52,653 bases of DNA from the NCBI GenBank assembly GCA_945925985.1, contig CAMELV010000027.1:1-52653 (forward strand), given 5' to 3'. Below, piece by piece: positions 42,362 through 49,516 of the stretch (position 1 is its first letter; every line of letters starts with the position of its first letter). Under the pieces are notes generated by a model that saw only the letters and a list, made by a program, of their open reading frames with translations, was not told the origin of the DNA and made no database searches. Both the position numbers and the translations under genes were made by a program. The stretch is from Comamonas sp. lk (GTDB taxonomy: Bacteria > Pseudomonadota > Gammaproteobacteria > Burkholderiales > Burkholderiaceae_C).

Positions 42362-43375
42362 TCATAGACCCTTTAGCGCCAGCTCGGCGCCAGGTGTACT
42401 TTGGCAATCACTGATGTACTGGCGGATGATGTGGGCAAAGCTCTCATCAGGGACCAGCCCCAGTCGGCTGGCGCGTGCACCACTGGCGGCACCCGGCCAA
42501 TTGCCCACCATACCGGCAATACGATCGTCCCGCACAAAGCTGACCCGCGCTCGAACGGCGCTGCCTGCAACCTGCTCCAAAGCGTCCAGCATGTCGCAAA
42601 CCCGCACGTTGATGGCCGGTAGATTCATGGCCAGACGCCCGCCAAAGGCGTCGCGGCTGGCCTCATACACCGCAATTAGCCCCTCCACCGTCTTGCCTGG
42701 CGACGCCATGGGGTGCGAGACCTGTGCATCGACCGGGCACACCGATGCCACACCAGCCAGCGGCTCGCGGATGATGCCCGAGAAGAATGACGAAGCCGCG
42801 CCATTGGGTTTGCCTGGGCGCACCGTGACCGTCATCAGGCGCGCTGCCCGGCCATCGATGAAACCCTTGCGGGTGAAGTCAGAGACCAGGTGTTCGCAGA
42901 TCAATTTTTGAATGCCGTAGGACGATTGTGGTGCCGGCAGGGTGTCATCGGTCACTCTGGCGGGGAGCGGGAGCGCCGGGTCAGGCCCAAACACCGCTAC
43001 CGAGCTAGAAAAAACCAAGCGAGTGTGTTTGCCACCAGCTTGCCCGGCATGGCGCAGTGCCTCTAGCAGGGCTCGGGTGCTGTCCAGGTTGGAGCGCATG
43101 CCCAAGTCAAAGTCAAGTTCGCACTCGCCCGAGACTGCAGAGGCAAGGTGGAACACGCCGTCAAAATGTTCATGATGGAGCGCGGGGCACTGGGCTTGCA
43201 AGGGGCCGGTGCGCTGTGTGACTCGCGGGTCAGTGAGCAGGTCTGGCGGAGCACTCACTTGGTCGGTCAAGACCATGGACTCAATGGTTTGTCCCAACAG
43301 GTGGCCGCGAGCCAACAGAGTTCGGGCCAGTCGAGCGCCTAAAAAGCCGCCGCCGCCAGTGATCAACAGTTTCAT
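42362..43375 (-). CDS. denD: NAD-dependent epimerase/dehydrogenase, D-erythronate-dehydrogenase-like
   Basis: 337 residues, extended SDR fold. The NAD motif ITGGGGFLGARLA is at residues 5-17, FHLASAVSGE near 80, and the YxxxK pair in SSYGIQK near 150. The run of motifs (FSSSVAVFGPDPALPLP, RLMTVTVRPGKPNGAAS, GNWPGA near the C-terminus) matches DenD-type proteins, which oxidise D-erythronate to a 2-keto acid. The usual companion kinase and aldolase genes are not in the window. ATG 43375 is chosen because the Rossmann strand begins directly after it. Confidence 0.87.
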   Translation of the reverse strand: MKLLITGGGGFLGARLARTLLARGHLLGQTIESMVLTDQVSAPPDLLTDPRVTQRTGPLQAQCPALHHEHFDGVFHLASAVSGECELDFDLGMRSNLDSTRALLEALRHAGQAGGKHTRLVFSSSVAVFGPDPALPLPARVTDDTLPAPQSSYGIQKLICEHLVSDFTRKGFIDGRAARLMTVTVRPGKPNGAASSFFSGIIREPLAGVASVCPVDAQVSHPMASPGKTVEGLIAVYEASRDAFGGRLAMNLPAINVRVCDMLDALEQVAGSAVRARVSFVRDDRIAGMVGNWPGAASGARASRLGLVPDESFAHIIRQYISDCQSTPGAELALKGL

Positions 43376-43512
43376 GACGGGGATCCTCTCAGTAGAAAAA
43401 AGATAGTCAACCAGATGCACATCGTCATTTTGGCAGGTTCGCGCCATCTCCCGATTCAGACGGCTGCAAGCGCTGCTGGACGCATCTCGCCGTAAACCGC
43501 GTTAAATTTGCG

Positions 43513-43526
43513 CTCTAATGTTAGAG
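43513..43526. promoter_or_regulatory. Candidate operator palindrome CTCTAA-TG-TTAGAG
   Basis: A perfect 6-bp inverted repeat with a 2-bp centre lies 36 bp before the TctC-type gene, in the 187-bp divergent region shared with denD. Such a site could bind the LysR protein encoded nearby or a GntR regulator. No matched promoter hexamers are clear. Confidence 0.4.
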
Positions 43527-43562
43527 TTTTCTGCCAACACCCAAAATTCTAGAGATCTCGCC

Positions 43563-44561
43563 ATGTCAAATCCCACTTTCGTCACCCGGCGCAAAGCGCT
43601 GTTGTCCGTCGGCAGTGTTGCTGCCACCACCATCTTGAGCGGGGTGCCGGGTTTGGTCAACGCCCAGTCCGACCGACCTGTACGCCTGGTATTGCCCAAT
43701 GCAACCGGCTCAGGCGTCGACGCCATCACCCGGGCTGCACAGTCGGCATTGGGCAAAGCGCTGGGGGCCAGCGTCGTCGTTGAGAACCAACCTGGCGCTG
43801 GTGGCGTTGTGGGTTTGCAGACGCTGGCCAAGGCGGCGCCCGATGGCAATACCCTGTCGGTGGTGTCCAACAACGTGGTTATTTTCCCTAGCGTGCTCAA
43901 GTCTTTGCCGTTTGACATGCCGGGCGACTTCACGCCCATCGCCTTTATTGGCAGTACGCCCGTGGTGCTGGTGGTAAACCCGCAAAAAGTGGCCGCAACC
44001 AACAGCCGGGAGTTCGTGGCACTGCTCAAAAGCCGCCCCGGTGAGCTTAACTTTGCCTCGGGCGGCACAGGCACCATTCTTCATTTGGCGGCCGAAATGT
44101 TTCTGGATGAAGCCAAAGTGTCGGCCCGGCACATCCCGTACAAAGGCGTGGGTCCGATGGTGACCGACCTGCTTGGCGGCCAGGTGGAGTTTGGCACGGT
44201 GGCCCTGCCCAGCGTGCAGCAGCACATCAAGAGCGGTGCCCTGCGCGCTATCGGCATGTGTGGGGCCCAGCGCACCGCGGCGGCGCCAGATATTCCTACC
44301 TTTGTCGAGCAGGGCCTGCCGGGTTATGTGGTCGAGGCCTGGTTCGCCCTGATCGGCCCCAAGGGCTTGAGCCCGGCCAATGTCAAGCGCATCCACGACG
44401 CCGTGGTGGCCGCTTTCAACGACCCGGCCGTGAAAGACACCATGGCCAAACAGGGCAACACCATCCAAATCAGTAGTTCCGAGCAGGCGCAAGCCATGTT
44501 CCGCTCAGAGATGGCCAAGTACGCCGGGCTGGTGAAAAAAGCCAAACTGGAACCTGAGTAA
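43563..44561 (+). CDS. Bug/TctC-family periplasmic substrate-binding protein
   Basis: 332 residues. The N-terminus has a twin-arginine-like signal (TRRKALLSVGSVAATTILSG, cleaved after VNAQ). The Bug-family fold shows RLVLPNATGSGVD near residue 43, VVVENQPGAGGVVG near 78 and HIPYKGVGPMVTDLLGG near 185. These proteins bind carboxylates for tripartite tricarboxylate transporters, but orphan binding proteins without TctAB, as here, are very common in Burkholderiales. It is divergent from the denD gene and may capture the same sugar acid. ATG 43563 precedes the signal directly. Confidence 0.92.
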   Translation: MSNPTFVTRRKALLSVGSVAATTILSGVPGLVNAQSDRPVRLVLPNATGSGVDAITRAAQSALGKALGASVVVENQPGAGGVVGLQTLAKAAPDGNTLSVVSNNVVIFPSVLKSLPFDMPGDFTPIAFIGSTPVVLVVNPQKVAATNSREFVALLKSRPGELNFASGGTGTILHLAAEMFLDEAKVSARHIPYKGVGPMVTDLLGGQVEFGTVALPSVQQHIKSGALRAIGMCGAQRTAAAPDIPTFVEQGLPGYVVEAWFALIGPKGLSPANVKRIHDAVVAAFNDPAVKDTMAKQGNTIQISSSEQAQAMFRSEMAKYAGLVKKAKLEPE

Positions 44562-44576
44562 GGCCTGTAGGCCAAA

Positions 44577-45677
44577 ATGTCGAGAAAATCAGTCTATTCC
44601 GACATTTTTGAGGTCGGCGCCAGCGGCGACTACCTGCAGAAGCGGATGGATGATTTCCGTTCGATCAGTGCATTCATGTTCTTTGTGGGTGCGCCATTTA
44701 CGGCTGGTCTGTGGGAATGGGACCACTTTACTGATCCCGTTGGGGCCGCCAATACCCTTGGCCTTCGCCTACTGTTCCTCCCTGTTTTTTTGGGTATCGG
44801 TTTAGCCTTTAAATTTGTGCGCGATTACCGGTTGATGTCCTATATCGCGGTGGGCGGCGTGGTGATCACCGAAGTTCTGCTTGTCGAGATCTTTGGACGA
44901 CTCGACAAGGGCATGCTTTTGGGCATCGGTGGTTACATGTTTTATTGCATGGTCCCCATGGTCGGTTTTCTTGGGTTGTCACTTCGCTTTACCGTCCCCT
45001 ATTCGCTGACCTGTGCCGCCTTGCCGCACGTCATCGCCACCCTCGGTTTCGCCCCAGACTTTCCGCATCTCCAATATGCCGTATTGATCTGGCCAGCCAC
45101 GGTGATGACTCTTGTGGGGTACTTCGCGACCACGATGAATTACAGGCGGCGCTACGAGTCTGAGCGGCAACTCCAACGCGCATCTGACTCTGATCCCATG
45201 ACGGGGGTGGCCAACCGCCGCGCTTTCATGCCCTTACTGGATCAGGAGGCCGCCCGCTTCGCGTCTTCCGGCAGGTCGTTCTCGCTCGTGATGCTCGACA
45301 TTGACCACTTTAAGTCCGTGAATGACACACACGGCCATCGAACAGGCGACCGAGTCATTTGCAAACTCGCAGAGCTTTGCCGCGAGGTCGTACAACAACC
45401 TGATACGGTGGCCCGCCTCGGAGGTGAAGAATTCGCCATCTTGCTGCCGAACACAGACTTGGTCACGGCCACGTCCCTTGCTGAACGTCTGCGTAAGCTC
45501 ATTGAAGAACTCACCCTAACAAGTGAGGATGGCGTTGAGTTCCGATTCACCGTCAGTATGGGGGTTGCTGGATATGATGGCGAGGGGGCCTCGGTGGAAA
45601 GACTGATGTCCGCCGCGGATAGAGGCCTTTACCAGGCGAAGCATTCTGGGCGTAACCGTGTCTTGACGATGGATTGA
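44577..45677 (+). CDS. Membrane-bound GGDEF diguanylate cyclase
   Basis: 366 residues: an N-terminal membrane region of about six hydrophobic segments (residues 30-190) and a C-terminal GGDEF domain with DSDPMTGVANRR and the active-site motif GGEEF near residue 282. It should make cyclic di-GMP. The inhibitory I-site five residues before the motif, normally RxxD, reads QQPD, so product inhibition is probably lost. The N-terminal region is a membrane sensor of unknown ligand. It starts 15 bp after the TctC stop but is probably functionally unrelated. Confidence 0.93.
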   Translation: MSRKSVYSDIFEVGASGDYLQKRMDDFRSISAFMFFVGAPFTAGLWEWDHFTDPVGAANTLGLRLLFLPVFLGIGLAFKFVRDYRLMSYIAVGGVVITEVLLVEIFGRLDKGMLLGIGGYMFYCMVPMVGFLGLSLRFTVPYSLTCAALPHVIATLGFAPDFPHLQYAVLIWPATVMTLVGYFATTMNYRRRYESERQLQRASDSDPMTGVANRRAFMPLLDQEAARFASSGRSFSLVMLDIDHFKSVNDTHGHRTGDRVICKLAELCREVVQQPDTVARLGGEEFAILLPNTDLVTATSLAERLRKLIEELTLTSEDGVEFRFTVSMGVAGYDGEGASVERLMSAADRGLYQAKHSGRNRVLTMD

Positions 45678-45869
45678 GCCTGAAGTTTCGAGATTTGGGC
45701 GACGGCTGCCGACCTGAAAATTTCTGCGAAGACGAGGGCCAAACCGGAACACCGACGACAGGGGCGCTCGCGCCACCGGGCATTGCACCTGTTACCACCT
45801 GCTTTGTTGAACAGGTCTGCCAGACGAAATAAATTAACATCGCCAGCACCTTCAACAAGCAACTTTTCT

Positions 45870-46664
45870 ATGCCATCGAATCTGTTTAGCAGTTCACCGT
45901 CCCGGTTAAAGATCAACGTTTCAAAGCTGTCGTTTGCCTCCAAGGTTCTGATGGTCTACGGTGCTTTGATGTGGCTGGCCTGCGGGCTGACTTTCATTGT
46001 CTCCCTGAACGATCTAAGAACAATTCGCGAGGTGGGCATTTGGATCAAACCGATGAAATTCATGGCGGCCACGGCATTGTTTGCATGGAGCACTGTCTGG
46101 CTGACGCACTTGGCCAACGAACGCGTCTCACAGGGTGATGCTTACAAGGGCATTTGCACATTGCTGGTGGCAACCTCATTGTTTGAAGTGCTCTACATCA
46201 CTTACCAAGCGTCTATCGGTGAGGCCTCTCACTACAACCGCACCGACGCATTTCATGCCCTGCTCTACAGTGTGATGGGCGTTGTGGCTGTTGGATTAAC
46301 CGCTTCTCAAGCGTGGCTTGCATGGGCGATATGGAAAGCACAAGGCCGCATTGCATTTTCGGTAACAAGCTTGGGCGTTGTCATTGGATTAGCACTCACA
46401 TTTTTACTTTCAACCATCAGCGGCGGCCTGTTGGGCGGCATCCAACCACCATCTGGCCAAGGTCTCCCTGTTTTGGGCTGGCACTTCCATAAGGACATTC
46501 GCCCTTCACACTTTTTAGGCGTGCATGCCCAGCAACTGATTCCACTTTGGGGCATCTTCGTCGATCGATCCTTTGGAACCTATGCCACACGAGCACTGGG
46601 CGCTGGATGCGGTCTGTATGTGATTTTGTGGGGGCTGCTGACTTGGAGCAGCCTCGGTACTTGA
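45870..46664 (+). CDS. Multi-spanning membrane protein of unknown function
   Basis: 264 residues from ATG 45870, with about seven hydrophobic segments (for example VLMVYGALMWLACGLTFIV and GVVIGLALTFLLSTISGG). His residues cluster before the last segments (GWHFHKDIRPSHFLGVHAQQ), which could bind a metal or heme. I do not recognise the family. The frame is open upstream to 45783, but that part is not membrane-like. The neighbours give no functional clue. Confidence 0.7.
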   Translation: MPSNLFSSSPSRLKINVSKLSFASKVLMVYGALMWLACGLTFIVSLNDLRTIREVGIWIKPMKFMAATALFAWSTVWLTHLANERVSQGDAYKGICTLLVATSLFEVLYITYQASIGEASHYNRTDAFHALLYSVMGVVAVGLTASQAWLAWAIWKAQGRIAFSVTSLGVVIGLALTFLLSTISGGLLGGIQPPSGQGLPVLGWHFHKDIRPSHFLGVHAQQLIPLWGIFVDRSFGTYATRALGAGCGLYVILWGLLTWSSLGT

Positions 46665-46719
46665 ATGAATCGAGGTTGAAGGCCATTCAATTTATGGCCT
46701 TCGGGGCTGGGTTTGCCGA

Positions 46720-47010
46720 CTACACACCCTCGACCACAAACCCGGTGCGCCGTGCCGACGCTTTGCTGATTGGCAGGATGGCCTGGTATTCAGCGGAGTC
46801 ATAGAACCGGTTGGCCGTGGCCGCATCGGCAAAACGGATAAGCACCACGCGGGTGGGGCTCCAGAGGTCAGACTCTTTGACCGTCATGGCCCCGCCGCGC
46901 ACCAGATACTCCCCGCCAAATTGCTCGGCCAGGGGTTTTGCTTTGACCTTGTAAGCCTCGTAGCCTTCGGGGTCGTCCAGCAGGGTGTCAACGATGAGGT
47001 AGGCGGCCAT
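46720..47010 (-). CDS. DUF1330 family small protein
   Basis: 96 residues forming a ferredoxin-like dimeric alpha/beta-barrel domain of the DUF1330 type: YLIVDTLLDDPEGYEAYKVKA, GGEYLVRGG, and the ADAATANRFYDSAEYQ motif. No activity is established for the family. It is the last apparent host gene before the integrase-carrying island. Confidence 0.9.
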   Translation of the reverse strand: MAAYLIVDTLLDDPEGYEAYKVKAKPLAEQFGGEYLVRGGAMTVKESDLWSPTRVVLIRFADAATANRFYDSAEYQAILPISKASARRTGFVVEGV

Positions 47011-47175
47011 AGGGGGAATCCTTTAACTTGAAGTCGTCGATTCTGTGCCACAAGACTATTTGGCGGAAGCTTAGTCGGACACTTGCAATGTAGAGTCTTG
47101 GTAGTTTACGGCCTTCCTTGATGACCTTTGGCCAGCGGCGTTGCCGCTCCCCAAAGCAAGTTCCTTCGCAAATAC

Positions 47176-47189
47176 AGTTCTTGCGAAAA
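47176..47189 (+). repeat. Direct repeat AGTTCTTGCGAAAA, copy 1
   Basis: An exact 14-bp match to 49153-49166. It lies about 100 bp before the integrase start. It may be a duplicated promoter or protein-binding element, or a trace of an attachment-site duplication around the integrase and the following gene. Confidence 0.55.
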
Positions 47190-47286
47190 ATCCTGTTCCC
47201 AAGACCCTACGCTAACCGAGCAGGGCTTGATACCACGTACTAAGCCCCTGCTGGAGTAACGAAAGTGGTAACAAACAGGAGCCGAC

Positions 47287-48486
47287 ATGCAACTTACAGA
47301 CATCGTAATCAAGAAACTCAGCCAAGCCGGACGGCATACAGACGACCAGACCAAGGGGCTTCACCTTTGGGTCAAAGTCACCGGCCAGAAGTACTGGATT
47401 TTTCGGTACACCCACCAAACCAAGCGACCTTCGCTGTGCTTTGGCAGCTACCCTGACGTTGGGCTTCGGCAAGCGCGGGAGAAGGCGATCGAGGCCCGCA
47501 ATCAGATAAATAAGGGCTTAGACCCGCTTCAAGAAAAAAAAGCGGCCAAGAGTGTGCCAAAGCCTAGCGCGGCACCGAGGTTCAAGGAGTTTGCGCTGGC
47601 CTACATCGAAACCATGCGCCCCAAGTGGCGCAACCAGAAGCACGGCGACCAATGGGTGGCGACGGTGACCAACTATGCTTTCCCAGTGATCGGCGCAATG
47701 GATCTGGACAAAATCGAAACGCATCACATCTTGGAGATCCTCACCCCGATCTGGCATCAGAAGTCGGAAACTGCTGCGCGCCTTCGTGGGCGACTCGAAC
47801 GCATACTAAGCGCCGCGATCACCCGCAAGCTTCGCACAGGTGCCAACCCAGCCCTTTGGAAGGGGCACCTCGAGAACCTGCTGCCTACCCAGAGGACGTC
47901 TGAAAAGCACCATGAGGCCTTGCCCTACAACGAGATCCCTGAGTTCATTGCCAAGCTGCGCAACGCAGATGGGTTATCCGCATTAGCCTTGGAGTTTGCC
48001 ATTCTCAACGCCTCCAGAACAGGCGAAGTGTTGTCGGGGTTGCGCAGCGAGGTACAGGGCAACGTCTGGACTATCCCCGGCAGCCGAATGAAAGCTGGGC
48101 AAACGCACCAAGTGCCGCTTTGCCAGCGTTCGCTGGACTTACTTCTGGTCGCCCAAAGCCAAGACCCCGATAGCAAGTACCTGTTCTCGCGCAACAGCAA
48201 GCCACTTTCGAACATGGCCATGCTCATGATGGTGCGCCGGATGAAGGCTGGCTTGACTGTGCACGGGTTTCGGAGCACCTTCCGGGATTGGGTATCCGAG
48301 GAGACCGACCACAGCCCTGAGGTGGCAGAGATGGCTCTGGCACATACGATTGGCAACAAGGTGGAGAAAGCCTACCGCCGGGGTAACCTGCTGGAACGGC
48401 GGCGGCGGCTGATGCAAGACTGGGAAGATTATTGCTTGAGCACCACGACGGCACAGTCGCCACTCCCCATCGAACTGGAGAACTGA
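47287..48486 (+). CDS. int: Tyrosine-type site-specific integrase, P4 type
   Basis: 399 residues. An N-terminal DUF4102-type arm-binding domain (LTDIVIKKLSQAG, DDQTKGLHLWV, FGSYPDVGLRQAREKA) is followed by a core-binding domain and a catalytic domain. The active-site residues are visible: Arg in NASRTGE near 244, HGFR near 326, His in ALAHTIG near 352 and the nucleophilic Tyr in EKAYRRG near 362. It should integrate and excise the island. ATG 47287 is preceded by CAGGAG at 7 bp. Confidence 0.95.
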   Translation: MQLTDIVIKKLSQAGRHTDDQTKGLHLWVKVTGQKYWIFRYTHQTKRPSLCFGSYPDVGLRQAREKAIEARNQINKGLDPLQEKKAAKSVPKPSAAPRFKEFALAYIETMRPKWRNQKHGDQWVATVTNYAFPVIGAMDLDKIETHHILEILTPIWHQKSETAARLRGRLERILSAAITRKLRTGANPALWKGHLENLLPTQRTSEKHHEALPYNEIPEFIAKLRNADGLSALALEFAILNASRTGEVLSGLRSEVQGNVWTIPGSRMKAGQTHQVPLCQRSLDLLLVAQSQDPDSKYLFSRNSKPLSNMAMLMMVRRMKAGLTVHGFRSTFRDWVSEETDHSPEVAEMALAHTIGNKVEKAYRRGNLLERRRRLMQDWEDYCLSTTTAQSPLPIELEN

Positions 48487-48488
48487 AG

Positions 48489-49154
48489 ATGCAGTCAAAA
48501 AAGGATTCGACCGAAACCAAGACCAAAAAAAGGGCGAAAAAGACGCGCAACAACAAAGATTCTGCGTTGCTTCACTTTATGTTTATCCGCGATGAAATCA
48601 CATCGCTTCCAAGACCACCGCGAGGTCTCCTTAACAAAGAGTTAGATAACGATCAAGCAGGTCCACTGATTGAGCAGGTGAAACCAACTTCACCCCAAAG
48701 GCGTCACGAGGAACTTGTTGAAGAAAGAAAATTGAACGATCGACTGATTGGGGTGCTGCAAGCATACGAGCTCGCTATCCAAGAAATCGATCGAATTTCA
48801 CTGCATGCCATAAGCACAATCTATGACGTACAAGTTGGAGGACGAAATCCAAAGCTGGCGATCACAAAATTAGCGGAGACAATAGCAATCAGCCACTTTC
48901 ACAAAAACAAAAAACTACCAACAGGGAAAGAACTGCACTCCTCAGTGAGGAAAGATTTCTTCAAAAATGACCCGCAAAAATTTATCCGGATAGTTAGTCA
49001 AGAAAATGAAATGGATCCAAGCGAGGTCCTTCAAAATAGCCGAGCCCCCTCATGGGACTATTGGAAACTTGTCCCCGGGTTGACCTCCGAGCGAGCCATG
49101 AGCAAAGTTTTGACTCAACTTCGCATAAAAATAAAAAACAATTCGCCGAAATAG
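48489..49154 (+). CDS. Unrecognised charged protein of the island
   Basis: 221 residues; I do not recognise the family. The N-terminus is very Lys/Thr-rich (KKDSTETKTKKRAKKTRNN), and the rest looks mainly helical with many charged residues. Base composition is clearly richer in A+T than in the flanking genes, consistent with horizontal origin. ATG 48489 is chosen, 2 bp after the integrase stop, because the open frame upstream lies inside the integrase gene. The placement suggests co-transcription with the integrase and possibly a role in excision or defence, but nothing in the sequence proves this. Confidence 0.75.
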   Translation: MQSKKDSTETKTKKRAKKTRNNKDSALLHFMFIRDEITSLPRPPRGLLNKELDNDQAGPLIEQVKPTSPQRRHEELVEERKLNDRLIGVLQAYELAIQEIDRISLHAISTIYDVQVGGRNPKLAITKLAETIAISHFHKNKKLPTGKELHSSVRKDFFKNDPQKFIRIVSQENEMDPSEVLQNSRAPSWDYWKLVPGLTSERAMSKVLTQLRIKIKNNSPK

Positions 49155-49166
49155 TTCTTGCGAAAA
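49153..49166 (+). repeat. Direct repeat AGTTCTTGCGAAAA, copy 2
   Basis: Second exact copy of the 14-bp repeat at 47176-47189. It overlaps the stop of the unknown gene by two bases and lies just upstream of the alpA leader. Confidence 0.55.
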
Positions 49167-49189
49167 GATCGCCTTCAAGGCGGGCACTA

Positions 49190-49218
49190 TTGGTACTCCT
49201 ACCAACCAAAGGAGTCCC
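49190..49218 (+). promoter_or_regulatory. alpA leader with two competing hairpins covering the ribosome-binding site
   Basis: Hairpin A is TTGGTA (49190-49195) paired with TACCAA (49200-49205) around CTCC. Hairpin B is GGTACTCCT (49192-49200) paired with AGGAGTCCC (49210-49218), with one mismatch. They share the same left arm, so only one can form. Hairpin B buries the AGGAG ribosome-binding site of the GTG start at 49222; hairpin A exposes it. The same dyads could alternatively be a protein-binding operator. Confidence 0.45.
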
Positions 49219-49221
49219 ATA

Positions 49222-49434
49222 GTGACCAATTCCAAGCAACTGTTGCGCATTGCCGAAGTCAGCGACTTCACTTCCCTCGCCAAGTCCACCATCAACCTTT
49301 GGGTGGCGCAAGGCAAGTTCCCCAAGCCCATACTTCTGTCGCCCACGATCAAGGTGTGGCGGCTCCAGCAACTCCATGAATGGGTGGATGCGCACTGCGA
49401 CGGCAATTCGACACCGGACGCAGTGCATCCGTGA
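49222..49434 (+). CDS. AlpA-family DNA-binding regulator / excisionase-like protein
   Basis: 70 residues, a single small winged helix-turn-helix: LLRIAEVSDFTSLAKSTINLWV...GKFPKPI..., with VWRLQQLHEWVDAH at the end, as in AlpA and phage Cox/Vis-type proteins. These proteins activate or control excision and satellite replication genes. GTG 49222 is preceded by AGGAG at 8 bp. The gene lies 67 bp after the unknown gene and just before the replication gene, the usual place for this regulator in P4-like islands. Confidence 0.88.
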   Translation: MTNSKQLLRIAEVSDFTSLAKSTINLWVAQGKFPKPILLSPTIKVWRLQQLHEWVDAHCDGNSTPDAVHP

Positions 49435-49516
49435 GCGCCAGCGAAAAAAAGCAGCAGCAGTCACCGCAGATGGGTCTCTGGCTCAAGTGTTCAAGTGCAA
49501 TTTCAGGGGGGAATAT

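Noticed and set aside
47011..47286. A tRNA gene serving as attachment site next to the integrase
   Set aside because: I could not find a cloverleaf or the conserved TTCGANNC loop in either strand of this gap; the attachment site remains undefined.
49250..49516. N-terminal extension of the primase-helicase upstream of 49517
   Set aside because: It overlaps the alpA gene in another frame, and the ATG at 49517 has a strong ribosome-binding site.
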